A program made the position numbers and the translations under genes. The notes below the pieces were generated by a model that ran no database searches, was not told the origin of the DNA, and worked only from the letters and a program-made list of their open reading frames with translations. Below, one piece after another: positions 1 to 6,673 of a DNA stretch of 8,073 bases (positions within the stretch are counted from its first letter, which is position 1; every line of letters begins with the position of its first letter). Origin of the DNA: Cyanobacteria bacterium UBA8803 (GTDB lineage Bacteria; Cyanobacteriota; Cyanobacteriia; Cyanobacteriales; Coleofasciculaceae); assembly GCA_003505715.1 (NCBI GenBank), contig DNXU01000456.1, forward strand, positions 2,140 through 10,212, in the 5' to 3' direction.

Positions 1-17
1 ACCCATCACCCATCACC
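1..17. repeat. Heptanucleotide tandem repeat (CCCATCA), cut by the window edge
   Basis: Just over two copies of the heptamer CCCATCA lie directly before the first gene, and the array may continue outside the window. Short tandem heptamers of this kind are common between genes in filamentous cyanobacteria. The unit has no stop codon in the frame of the following gene, so the upstream limit of that gene is not fixed by sequence alone. Confidence 0.55.
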
Positions 18-27
18 AATTAGTTTA

Positions 28-1242
28 ATGTTACCGACTGAGCTTTTAATTAACAGGCAGAGTGGGGAAGAGATTATTCCCAAGCGGTTGCCCATTAATG
101 ATCGCATGAGCGCGATCGCTACTGAGCTAATTGCCTGCTTCCAAGGAGCTGTCGGTGGCACTCAAGGGGAACTCGACCGCAAGCTATCAGAACTAGAAGG
201 TGATAGTCCTGATTATCGCCTGAAAAGGGGTCTGGCTCATATTCTTAAAAGTAGCTTCTGCACCTTTGAAACCGTTAGTCCTCTGGAACCAAAGGAATTG
301 CGGCAGCGCGTCTTTGCCCTTGCCGCCAAGTGTCTTCCCTGTCGTACTGCCTCAGAGGTAACTCTAGAAACTCTCAGCAACCTTCTCAGTCAGGAATTAG
401 AGCGAGAAGTACTGCCTTCCCAAATTCGCATCGGTCTTTATGCGGATTTACCCGAAAATCGCATCCTGACTCAGTTTGATGACCCAGCACCAGAAGCACT
501 GCTGCACCGTTATAACTTATCTCAAGTCCAAGGAATTTTCTACAAAGCCTCTCAGATGACGTTAAATGCTCACCGCAACGTTCCTGGAGAGTACAAGCTG
601 TTATTCCGCTACTTAAAACTGTTTGGGTTAATGGCCTATATTGAGGGCGACGCCGACCACGGCTTTACTATTACTATTGATGGCCCCACCAGTTTATTTA
701 AACCGAGTACCCGGTATGGATTAGCGATCGCAAAATTGATTCCAGCACTATTACACGTCACTCGTTGGAGTCTCAAGGCCATCTTACAAATGCGTGATCC
801 TTACACTGGTAATTGGAAAACCGGGCGTTTCAGTCTCAAAGACGATTGCGGGTTAGTAACTCACTATCCTCCTGGCAAACCCTACGATAGTATGTTGGAG
901 GCATCCTTTGCCAACCGTTGGGATTCTTTGAAAACCGAGTGGGTACTAGAGCGCGAAGTTGACCTCATCCCCATTCCCGGCAGCGTGATGATTCCCGACT
1001 TTCGCCTAGTGCATCCCGATGGGCGAGATTTCTTATTAGAAATTGTCGGTTACTGGCGTCCGGAATACTTACATAAGAAATTTGCCCAAGTGCGGCGCTC
1101 GGAATGCGACAATCTAATTCTAGCTATTTCAGAACGACTTAATTTGGATAAAGCTGGGGTAAAAGTGGAGAATGTGCCTGCCAAGGTTATTTGGTTTAAG
1201 GATAAACTTTCCCCCAAGGCAGTACTAGAGGTTTTGGACTGA
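28..1242 (+). CDS. DUF790 family protein (Bax1-like nuclease, XPB helicase partner)
   Basis: The N-terminus (MLPTELL, then a basic EEIIPKR stretch) and the whole 404-aa length fit the DUF790 family, whose archaeal member Bax1 is a nuclease that works with the XPB helicase in DNA repair. The C-terminal third looks like a restriction-endonuclease-type core: Glu291 in MLEASFANRW, Asp324 in IPDF, Glu338 in LLEIVGYW, and Lys350/Lys351 after the following helix. The middle region (about 150-290) is the conserved family core with a probable DNA-binding role. The ATG at 28 is chosen because the product then starts like other family members. No Shine-Dalgarno is visible, and the frame stays open to the window edge, so a longer form cannot be excluded. 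The helicase partner would be expected upstream, outside this window. Family assignment is confident; nuclease activity is inferred. Confidence 0.85.
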   Translation: MLPTELLINRQSGEEIIPKRLPINDRMSAIATELIACFQGAVGGTQGELDRKLSELEGDSPDYRLKRGLAHILKSSFCTFETVSPLEPKELRQRVFALAAKCLPCRTASEVTLETLSNLLSQELEREVLPSQIRIGLYADLPENRILTQFDDPAPEALLHRYNLSQVQGIFYKASQMTLNAHRNVPGEYKLLFRYLKLFGLMAYIEGDADHGFTITIDGPTSLFKPSTRYGLAIAKLIPALLHVTRWSLKAILQMRDPYTGNWKTGRFSLKDDCGLVTHYPPGKPYDSMLEASFANRWDSLKTEWVLEREVDLIPIPGSVMIPDFRLVHPDGRDFLLEIVGYWRPEYLHKKFAQVRRSECDNLILAISERLNLDKAGVKVENVPAKVIWFKDKLSPKAVLEVLD

Positions 1243-1250
1243 TTGTTAAT

Positions 1251-1283
1251 TTCAATTAGGGCGAGTCAATTTATCCTGATAGG
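1251..1283 (+). repeat. 33-nt dispersed repeat, copy 1
   Basis: This stretch, 8 nt after the DUF790 stop codon, matches 8012-8044 at 27 of 33 positions in the same orientation. The shared core is AGGGCGAGTCAA. Similarity ends abruptly on both sides. Read on the minus strand it contains TTGACTCGCCCT, which in the second copy coincides with a promoter -35 box. Its nature (dispersed repeat, regulatory element or recombination scar) is unknown. Confidence 0.5.
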
Positions 1284-1426
1284 AATTGATATTATTGCCA
1301 AATTTGGAATTTCTAAAAAGTAACTTTTTATACTTTTTATAAGGCAATCGTTATGAATAAAGAATCTAAGAAATAGCCAAAATTCTGGTAAATTAAATAC
1401 GAGGCTACAATCAACAGGGGTGCTAA
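1284..1426 (+). promoter_or_regulatory. AT-rich leader of the cyclase gene with short dyads and a 9-nt direct repeat
   Basis: The leader contains a perfect 10-bp palindrome CCAAATTTGG (1298-1307), a 17-nt dyad TAAAAAGTAACTTTTTA (1314-1330), and a tandem duplication of ACTTTTTAT (1323-1331 and 1332-1340). These are candidate operator sites for the cyclase gene. No -35/-10 pair stands out clearly enough to name. The dyads are A/T rich and could arise by chance. Confidence 0.25.
1416..1420 (+). promoter_or_regulatory. Ribosome binding site of the CHASE2 cyclase
   Basis: AGGGG lies 6 nt before the ATG at 1427. This supports that start, which also leaves a sensible short cytoplasmic N-terminus before the first membrane segment. 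Confidence 0.55.
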
Positions 1427-3397
1427 ATGATAAGTTGGTGGGGGCAACGGAACCAAAATTCCTCTCGTTCCCGGTTTCCTTTAAACGCTCCTAGGGCAGG
1501 CTTGATATTCGTGGGATTGTGGGCTTGCTGGGGTGGAATTGCTACCGCTTGGGAGTTAGGGCCAGCGCAGTGGCTAGAACGACATACTCAAAACTTCTTC
1601 TTTGAACGTCGAGGCTCAATCTCGCCACCTGATAACATTGTTATCTTAGCTATAGATAATTATTCCCTATCTGCTGCCCAACGGTATCGAGACGATATCC
1701 AAAAACAACAGTTTCTCCAACTTATAGCAACTTGGCCGTGGCAGCGTAGATCTTATGCAGAAGCGCTGGAAAGATTGATGGTTGCAGGCGCAAGCACCGT
1801 GTCAATGGATATTCTATTCGACCTACCTAGTGGCTATGGTGAAGCAGATGACCAACAGCTGAAAACGACGTTGCAAAAATATCAAGGCAGAGTAATCCTA
1901 GCTGCTGCCTATTTAGATTCTGCTGGGTCTCAAGGTGCGATCGCAGAACTCTTTGAACCAACTCCTGCCCTCAGCATACCTTCCTCGTCCGTAGGCTTGG
2001 TCAACTTTCCACCCCTAGAAGTTGATGGTAGAGTGCGTAGGCTAGGACATATCTATCGAGAACAAGTGCTGCGTCCTTTAAACAAGCGCCCCCTCCCCTC
2101 CTTAGCTGAGGCTACGTTGCAGGCGGCACAACTTCCCTATCCACAACCCCAAGGCAGTGATATCTTCTTTTATGGCCCGCCGCAGACTTTCAAACAGATT
2201 CCCTTTTGGCAAGTACTGGACTCGGAATGGTGGAACTTTCATTTACAGCAAGGGACTTTCAAAAACAAGATTGTACTGATTGGGCCAACCGCAGAAACAG
2301 CTGCTTTCTCCGATCTGCACCGCACCCCCTTTACCGATAAGATGCCAGGAGTAGAACTTCATGCTAATGCGATCGCTACTCTCCTAGAGGATAAATCTAT
2401 TGCTCCGGCTATCCCCAACGCCCTCCTAGAAGGGGTGTTTGTCTGCGTGGGAGTTGGAGCTGCTGGGGTTTTGCTAGGTAAGCTAGGTAAACAACCTGTG
2501 GCTCAACTGGGTTGGGGTTTAGGGGGAGCGATCGCCTGGGGTTGTTTTTCCTACCTAATTTTTACCTCCCATCAGCTTATTTTACCGACGGCGGTTCCGG
2601 GGATGGCGATCGCCCTCAGTGGTCTCTCCTACTTAATGGTTGGAGCCATCAGCAACCAGCTAGAGAAACTGCGACTCCGCCACACCCTAGAACGGTATGT
2701 CGCCGCTCCTGTAGCTCAAGAAATCCTCAAACAACCTAGTAATTTTCAAACCCTACTGAAAGGACAAAAACTGCAAGCGGTTATTTTATTTTCCGATATT
2801 CGCGGCTTCACCACCCTATCTTACAAACTGCCCCCAGAGCAACTTGTTGAACAACTTAATATTTATTTCAACGCTATGGTGGAAGCCATCATTAACGCCG
2901 GAGGTACTCTAGATAAGTTCATCGGCGATGCTGTGATGGCAGAATTTGGGTTTCCCAGATCTCAAGGGAAAAAGAATGATGCCATGAATGCCATTCGAGC
3001 AGCTTTAGAAATGCGCCGCGCTTTAGCTCAATTGCGAGAGCAATTTATTAAAGAAGGTCGGCTGCCCTTATTTAATGGCATTGGCCTTAACTTTGGTGAA
3101 GTAATTGCAGGCGATATCGGTTCTCTGCGCCGCAGTGAATATGCAGTTATTGGAGATGCTGTCAATGTTGCTAGCCGTGTTGAAGGTCTGACCAAGCAAT
3201 GTGGCACTGATATTTTAATTACAGAATCTCTATATAAATTGGTCGCGGAGGAAGTTGAGGTGATTTATGTGGGAGAACATCCCCTCAAAGGACGAGAGGA
3301 TAGTCTTGTCCGACTTTACAGCTTAGTAGGTCTCAAGGGCGAGGATAAAACGCTTTATCACCAAATTCATCAAGATTTAGCCCCATCCGCCAAGTGA
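1427..3397 (+). CDS. CHASE2-domain class III adenylate/guanylate cyclase
   Basis: A membrane-bound receptor cyclase of 656 aa. A short basic N-terminus precedes one membrane helix (about 24-42). A CHASE2 extracytoplasmic sensor follows (about 55-325), with typical stretches such as NIVILAID, STVSMDILFD and KIVLIGPTAE. Three membrane helices come next (about 333-350, 361-380, 386-407), then a linker (LERYVAAPVAQEIL) and a cytoplasmic class III cyclase domain (about 447-635). Metal-binding Asp457 (FSDIRGFT) and Asp501 (FIGDAVMAEF) are present, as are transition-state residues Asn580 and Arg584 (VNVASR). Of the two base-selecting positions, Lys497 is kept, but the second is Ala573 (EYAVIGD) where cyanobacterial adenylate cyclases usually have Thr and mammalian ones Asp. 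Making cAMP is therefore likely but not certain. The protein probably turns an unknown periplasmic signal into a cyclic nucleotide second messenger. All catalytic motifs are intact. Confidence 0.93.
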   Translation: MISWWGQRNQNSSRSRFPLNAPRAGLIFVGLWACWGGIATAWELGPAQWLERHTQNFFFERRGSISPPDNIVILAIDNYSLSAAQRYRDDIQKQQFLQLIATWPWQRRSYAEALERLMVAGASTVSMDILFDLPSGYGEADDQQLKTTLQKYQGRVILAAAYLDSAGSQGAIAELFEPTPALSIPSSSVGLVNFPPLEVDGRVRRLGHIYREQVLRPLNKRPLPSLAEATLQAAQLPYPQPQGSDIFFYGPPQTFKQIPFWQVLDSEWWNFHLQQGTFKNKIVLIGPTAETAAFSDLHRTPFTDKMPGVELHANAIATLLEDKSIAPAIPNALLEGVFVCVGVGAAGVLLGKLGKQPVAQLGWGLGGAIAWGCFSYLIFTSHQLILPTAVPGMAIALSGLSYLMVGAISNQLEKLRLRHTLERYVAAPVAQEILKQPSNFQTLLKGQKLQAVILFSDIRGFTTLSYKLPPEQLVEQLNIYFNAMVEAIINAGGTLDKFIGDAVMAEFGFPRSQGKKNDAMNAIRAALEMRRALAQLREQFIKEGRLPLFNGIGLNFGEVIAGDIGSLRRSEYAVIGDAVNVASRVEGLTKQCGTDILITESLYKLVAEEVEVIYVGEHPLKGREDSLVRLYSLVGLKGEDKTLYHQIHQDLAPSAK

Positions 3398-3408
3398 TTT
3401 TTGATTTT

Positions 3409-3517
3409 ATAACAAATCCGCCTCGACAACTCCTCTGATCTTCTTCCTCTTCTTCTTCGTGTCCTTTGCGTCTTCGTGGTTTATTTAAAAGGGGGGTAAT
3501 GGCAGCGGATTTGGTAT
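3409..3517. mobile_element. MITE-like element bounded by 13-bp inverted repeats
   Basis: The arms ATAACAAATCCGC (3409-3421) and GCGGATTTGGTAT (3505-3517) are inverted repeats that pair at 12 of 13 positions, enclosing 83 bp with no plausible gene. Size and structure resemble a miniature inverted-repeat element. TA dinucleotides adjoin both ends, but no longer target duplication can be shown. It sits in the convergent gap between the cyclase and a Uma2 gene, where an insertion would do little harm. Confidence 0.4.
3455..3482. repeat. Imperfect 9-nt-period repeat (CTTCGTGTC/CTTTGCGTC)
   Basis: CTTCGTGTC, CTTTGCGTC and TTCGTGGTT follow each other, preceded by a C/T-only tract. The reverse complement (AACCACGAAGACGCAAAGG and so on) has the look of a low-complexity repeat scattered between genes in cyanobacteria and some other bacteria. 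It lies inside the element bounded by inverted repeats. Confidence 0.5.
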
Positions 3518-3576
3518 TAGATAGGAGGAAAAAATCTAACATTCCCTGTTCTATCAATTTCTGGCTATTCCAGCTT

Positions 3577-4158
3577 TTACTGCCCTTGAGAAATTGCCCG
3601 TCTGAATTCTTTCACAACCTCAAGCCTAGAAGTCATCATCAAGCATCGGGTTAGTAACTCCATATCCAAATCTGGTAAAACCTCACTCTGGTAAATCTGT
3701 TCGTAGCCTTCTCCTCTGAGATGATGCAAAGTAAATAAACCATCTTCCCAGAACCAGGCTTCTGGTACTCCCAACTCTTGATAGCGATTTAATTTAGATA
3801 AAGTACCACTTGCAAAGACCACTTCAATAGAAAGATCGGGAGTTTTTTTCTGCTTGCCAATAGAGTAAGACTCATCGGCTTGTGCTGAAACTATCCCTTC
3901 TTTTTCTTGGGTAAAGCTACCTGTAGGGTAAAATTCTATCTCTTTTTCCACAAAGTACTCAGCTAGTAGAATGCAGATAAAACGGCTGAAGGCTTCATGG
4001 TCTTGCGAAACTGCCAAAATTTCTACTTCTCCTTTGTAGTAAGCCAGCCGTATTCCTGGTGAGTCAGCAAAGCTCTCCTGTAGTAACTGGAATTGTTGCC
4101 AACTCATTCCGGAGTGGGTGAACCGTTGGTCTATCAGTTTATCTAGTGTCTGTGTCAT
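3577..4158 (-). CDS. Uma2 family endonuclease-fold protein (DUF820)
   Basis: A 193-aa protein with the restriction-endonuclease-like Uma2 fold, a family greatly expanded in cyanobacteria and mostly uncharacterised. Visible marks are His54-Glu55 in SQDHEAF, Asp95 in QADESY, the PD-(D/E)xK-type core Asp108 (TPDLS) and Glu112 (IEVV), Lys122 (LSKLNRY), and the family signature ELGVPEAWFW (128-137). All expected acidic residues are present, so it could be catalytically competent, but no substrate is known. The start at 4158 gives the usual family N-terminus. A GAAGG is present, but it sits only 1 nt before the ATG, so the initiation signal is poor. It follows the FecR gene by 40 nt in the same direction and ends near the inverted-repeat element. 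It differs clearly from the second Uma2 protein at 7297-7944. Confidence 0.88.
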   Translation of the reverse strand: MTQTLDKLIDQRFTHSGMSWQQFQLLQESFADSPGIRLAYYKGEVEILAVSQDHEAFSRFICILLAEYFVEKEIEFYPTGSFTQEKEGIVSAQADESYSIGKQKKTPDLSIEVVFASGTLSKLNRYQELGVPEAWFWEDGLFTLHHLRGEGYEQIYQSEVLPDLDMELLTRCLMMTSRLEVVKEFRRAISQGQ

Positions 4159-4198
4159 ACCTTCAGCATACTTTTACCTTTTCTTCCAATCATAGCAA

Positions 4199-5401
4199 TC
4201 ACCGATCTGGCCCACGCTCCACAGACAGAACTCCAGGAAAAGTAGCCCCAGCTGGAGGAGCTTTACCTCCGATACCAAGCGCCCTAGCTCTGAAGATTTG
4301 GCCATCACTGCCCACAACTGTTACCACTGCATCATCACCACTTAAACCAAAGGAAAAATCTGTAGCCGGAACACCATTAATTAAAGGAGTAGTAGCAGGG
4401 GTATCTATACCTAGAGTTGTGTTACCAATGGTAATGCTGGGAGTCACTTCAATGGTGGTTTGGCTGGAAGTGCGAACGACACGAATATTAGTCACGCTAC
4501 CGTTACTATCTGTAAAAGTCCCAATAGTTTCGCGACCCCCAAATTTGATAACTGTGAAAGTTCCAGGAATAGTACTGGTATCGACAACGGTAGAAATGGG
4601 TTCGCCGATCGCACTACTAGATACCGGACTTCGTACCGCAGAACCACCCAAAGGATCGCTCATCCCCCCCAATGCCTCACTTAAAAAAGTTTCTGCAAAT
4701 CCCTCGGAGCGATCGCTTTGGGTAGCTCCAGGCAGTTGCTCAATACCAGGTAGCGGCACCTCGAATCCTTCAATCAGCGGCCCATCTAATATACCCTCTA
4801 ACTCACCTTGGGGAATTGGTCTGATCAATCCTACGTTGCCAGTCGGGCTAATAATTACCTCTTGCCCTGCACTCAACATCCCCATCTTGATCTCTGGATT
4901 TTCCAAATCATAGACTTCAACTTTACCCTCTAAAACTTGGATCTTCCCCTGCCCGATCTCATCCACCTCCAATCTATAGACTGTACCGCGAGTTACAGCC
5001 ACCACCGAACCCACACACCCTCTAGCACCACCAGCGACAACTGCCTGTCCTCCCCGCAGTTGGACACATTGACTGCCAACTAGTAAGGAGGAATTACTGC
5101 CCAACCGTATCCCAGCATTATTATTAAACCGCAATCCTGCCCGCGCTTGGCCTGTACGGACTTCCTGCCCAACCTGAGCCACATCATTTTTCTGAGCTTT
5201 GCTGTTCTGGATAAAAACCTGATCGCTATCCAAAATTTCAATAACAGTTGCGCTAGTGACTTGTTGAGCAACAGCAGGGAGCTGCGATAATATAGCAACC
5301 GCCAAGGTGGTTAGGACATTATTAATTGCTGAAACCATTGCTATTATTATAAATATCAATAGGGTGGCTTGTTCGACAGTATCTTCGGTTAGTTTTGCCA
5401 T
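4199..5401 (-). CDS. Exported FecR-domain protein
   Basis: A 400-aa protein with a hydrophobic N-terminus ending in LPAVAQQ, a likely signal peptide cut after Ala45. A FecR domain follows (about 50-185), with typical stretches such as VGQEVRTGQARAGLRF, IRLGSNSSLLV and KIQVLEGKVEVYD. Cys112 and Cys129 could form a disulfide in the periplasm. The C-terminal half (about 200-400) is rich in Ser, Thr, Gly and Pro, has beta-like repeats, and resembles no domain I can name. Cyanobacterial FecR-domain proteins are not restricted to iron uptake and may act in envelope sensing. Two starts are possible. The ATG at 5401 overlaps the DUF2442 gene by 13 nt and gives two successive hydrophobic stretches. 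The ATG at 5338 (Met22) gives a shorter signal peptide but has no ribosome binding site. The overlap suggests translational coupling and favours 5401, without proving it. Confidence 0.82.
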   Translation of the reverse strand: MAKLTEDTVEQATLLIFIIIAMVSAINNVLTTLAVAILSQLPAVAQQVTSATVIEILDSDQVFIQNSKAQKNDVAQVGQEVRTGQARAGLRFNNNAGIRLGSNSSLLVGSQCVQLRGGQAVVAGGARGCVGSVVAVTRGTVYRLEVDEIGQGKIQVLEGKVEVYDLENPEIKMGMLSAGQEVIISPTGNVGLIRPIPQGELEGILDGPLIEGFEVPLPGIEQLPGATQSDRSEGFAETFLSEALGGMSDPLGGSAVRSPVSSSAIGEPISTVVDTSTIPGTFTVIKFGGRETIGTFTDSNGSVTNIRVVRTSSQTTIEVTPSITIGNTTLGIDTPATTPLINGVPATDFSFGLSGDDAVVTVVGSDGQIFRARALGIGGKAPPAGATFPGVLSVERGPDR

Positions 5402-5928
5402 GCTTCATCTAGGGTAAAATCACGGATATTTTTCAGAATAAAGACGTTATTTTCTTTGATTAAGTCTCCGGTACAGGATATAGGAAAGCGCTCTTGATAA
5501 GCTTTCATAGCCAGAATATAGTCACGTCCAGTTAATTCGGTCTGAATTTTGCACAGTTTATCCGTGACGGCTCCAAAAAGTGTAATCTGACCACTTAATT
5601 CTGTAGTTTTGGGAGTTTGAATTCGCATTACTACTCCCTGAATAGTGACGGCGGTTGCTGTTGCGTTTAATAAATTGCTTGTTTCTTGACCCGTAATGGT
5701 CGCGTAAAGGACGACTGGATCGAGGTCGGCTTCATTTTCCCATTGAATAGTTCCTAAATCAGGGTTAACTCTGACTTTAGCAAAGTAGTCTGGGTCTTGT
5801 AAGGGAGTAAATACACCAGTGAATTCTATAATTTTGCTAATGTCAACGATGCCCTCAACGCCATCATCGAATCGTAGACGGAGTTTATATCCTTCTAAGG
5901 GTTGGACATCGATAATATCTTTTAGCAT
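5389..5928 (-). CDS. DUF2442 protein with an extra C-terminal domain
   Basis: Residues 1 to about 80 are a complete DUF2442 domain (LEGYKLRLRFDDGVEGIVDIS, then FTGVFTPLQDP and a final DLDPVVLYATITG). Ordinary DUF2442 proteins end about there, but this one continues for another 99 aa. The extension is mixed alpha/beta with VTIQGVVMRI, a helix GRDYILAMKAYQERF, then PISCTGDLIKENNVFILKNI. The last part could be a small beta-barrel, but that is a guess. DUF2442 genes are often found next to DUF4160 genes, as here with a 3-nt gap, and the pair has the layout of a toxin-antitoxin cassette. No biochemical role is established for this family that I can rely on. The 3' end overlaps the FecR gene by 13 nt. 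Confidence 0.8.
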   Translation of the reverse strand: MLKDIIDVQPLEGYKLRLRFDDGVEGIVDISKIIEFTGVFTPLQDPDYFAKVRVNPDLGTIQWENEADLDPVVLYATITGQETSNLLNATATAVTIQGVVMRIQTPKTTELSGQITLFGAVTDKLCKIQTELTGRDYILAMKAYQERFPISCTGDLIKENNVFILKNIRDFTLDEAWQN

Positions 5929-5931
5929 AGC

Positions 5932-6192
5932 TTACTCTAAGGGAATAATTTTGTTTAAAGGTTGATTATTTTGGGCTAGTTCCCAGTTTTCCATTAGTTC
6001 GGTTTGATGTAGAGTTGCCCACTCAGTCACGAGTTTATTAACTTTCGAGGTTAGCTCTCCGGCTATGATTTCAAGGGTATTGATACTGATAAGTGCTTTT
6101 TGTTGGTTATAGCGAACGTGAAAATGTGGAGGTAAGTGGTCGTTATAATACATGGTAATGATGATGCCGAAGAAACGGCTGATTTCTGGCAT
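5932..6192 (-). CDS. DUF4160 family protein
   Basis: This 86-aa protein carries the DUF4160 signature throughout: an N-terminal PEISRFFGIIITMYYNDH, then PPHFHVRYNQQKALI with the conserved HFH, and a C-terminal helix WATLHQTELMENWELA followed by a short tail. Length and sequence match intact family members. Its stop codon lies 3 nt before the DUF2442 start, so the two are almost certainly translated together. The pair is widespread in mobile and accessory regions and looks like a two-gene toxin-antitoxin module, with toxin and antitoxin roles not settled. A strong ribosome binding site supports the start. Confidence 0.87.
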   Translation of the reverse strand: MPEISRFFGIIITMYYNDHLPPHFHVRYNQQKALISINTLEIIAGELTSKVNKLVTEWATLHQTELMENWELAQNNQPLNKIIPLE

Positions 6193-6195
6193 TAA

Positions 6196-6203
6196 ATCAC
6201 CTC
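6196..6203 (-). promoter_or_regulatory. Strong ribosome binding site of the DUF4160 gene
   Basis: On the minus strand GAGGTGAT, a full match to the 16S rRNA 3' end complement, lies 3 nt before the ATG at 6192. It fills the 21-nt gap after the DUF4926 gene and implies efficient, independent initiation of the DUF4160/DUF2442 pair. Confidence 0.6.
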
Positions 6204-6213
6204 TTTAACTTGT

Positions 6214-6450
6214 CTAATAGAGAGAACGAATAGCAAAAATTTCATCCTTTTTGAAGGGGTGAACGGCAGACATCGGCACGACAATTACATTAATTGATTC
6301 ACCAACGGCATTAAAAACTTCTAGAATAGATTCGTCCTCACCACCGCTCAGATGAGGCACATAATCAATTAGGGTGAGAACATTGCCTTTTTTCAGGTTA
6401 TGGTCTGGAAAGTTGCGAGATAGGACGACGCGCTGGTAGAGTTCGAGCAT
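6214..6450 (-). CDS. DUF4926 family small protein
   Basis: A 78-aa protein resembling DUF4926. It opens MLELYQRVVLSRNFPDHNLKKGNVLTLID, the family pattern of a beta strand, then a turn with a KKGN/KKGD motif, then another strand. An acidic stretch (GGEDESILEVFN) and a closing strand with NVIVVPMSAVHPF follow. Such proteins are small SH3-like barrels by appearance and are frequent partners in two-gene cassettes. The gene starts 4 nt after the stop of the 72-aa gene and has no clear ribosome binding site of its own, so coupled translation is likely. The function is unknown. Confidence 0.72.
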   Translation of the reverse strand: MLELYQRVVLSRNFPDHNLKKGNVLTLIDYVPHLSGGEDESILEVFNAVGESINVIVVPMSAVHPFKKDEIFAIRSLY

Positions 6451-6454
6451 AAAG

Positions 6455-6673
6455 TTAAGAGTTAATCCCAGAATCTTGATAGGCTTTTACCTTTTCGTAT
6501 AGACTAGCAACGGTTTCTCGTGTGAATAGTTTTTCTTTAAGCTTGAGATAATCTCCTTCTCCTAGCTTGCAAGCTGCTATAAAACGCGCAAGTTTAGCGG
6601 GTTCTAAATAGGCAATTAGGATTTCTAAGCCGTCTTGTAAAGCTTGTTGGTCGTTAATTACTTTCATTGTCAT
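6455..6673 (-). CDS. 72-aa conserved unknown, partner of the DUF4926 protein
   Basis: A short, mostly helical protein of 72 aa. The stretch QALQDGLEILIAYLEPAKLARFIAACKLGEGDYLKLKEKLF looks like several packed helices, followed by a charged C-terminal helix (ETVASLYEKVKAYQ). I recognise it only as the type of small cyanobacterial protein encoded beside DUF4926 genes and cannot give a function. GGAG lies 7 nt before the ATG at 6673, which decides the start over the ATG two codons further in. Its first 20 nt overlap the end of an out-of-frame remnant of an older upstream gene, suggesting this cassette once had a third member. An antitoxin-like role is possible but inferred only from gene order. 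Confidence 0.68.
   Translation of the reverse strand: MTMKVINDQQALQDGLEILIAYLEPAKLARFIAACKLGEGDYLKLKEKLFTRETVASLYEKVKAYQDSGINS

Noticed and set aside
1315..1340. A/T dyad as a terminator for the DUF790 gene
   Set aside because: The stem is A:T only with almost no loop, so it would be too weak for intrinsic termination.
2512..2739. Plus-strand open frame inside the cyclase gene
   Set aside because: It is an alternate frame within the membrane and linker region of the cyclase, with no ribosome binding site and no recognisable product.
3398..3576. Bidirectional terminator between the convergent genes
   Set aside because: No G/C-rich hairpin followed by a T run is visible. The 13-bp inverted arms are 83 nt apart and suit a mobile element better.
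3333..3654. Two open frames on opposite strands across the convergent gap
   Set aside because: Both are made of the repeat region (runs of Glu and Arg from the C/T tract) plus ends of neighbouring genes, which is an artefact of low complexity.
4146..4913. Long plus-strand open frame of 255 codons opposite the FecR gene
   Set aside because: It lies antisense to a well-supported FecR protein, its product is a Pro/Ser/Thr-rich sequence with no family features, and it also runs across the Uma2 start.
4460..5298. Short open frames of 72-74 codons on both strands within the FecR gene
   Set aside because: They are out of frame with, or opposite to, the FecR coding sequence and have no protein-like features.
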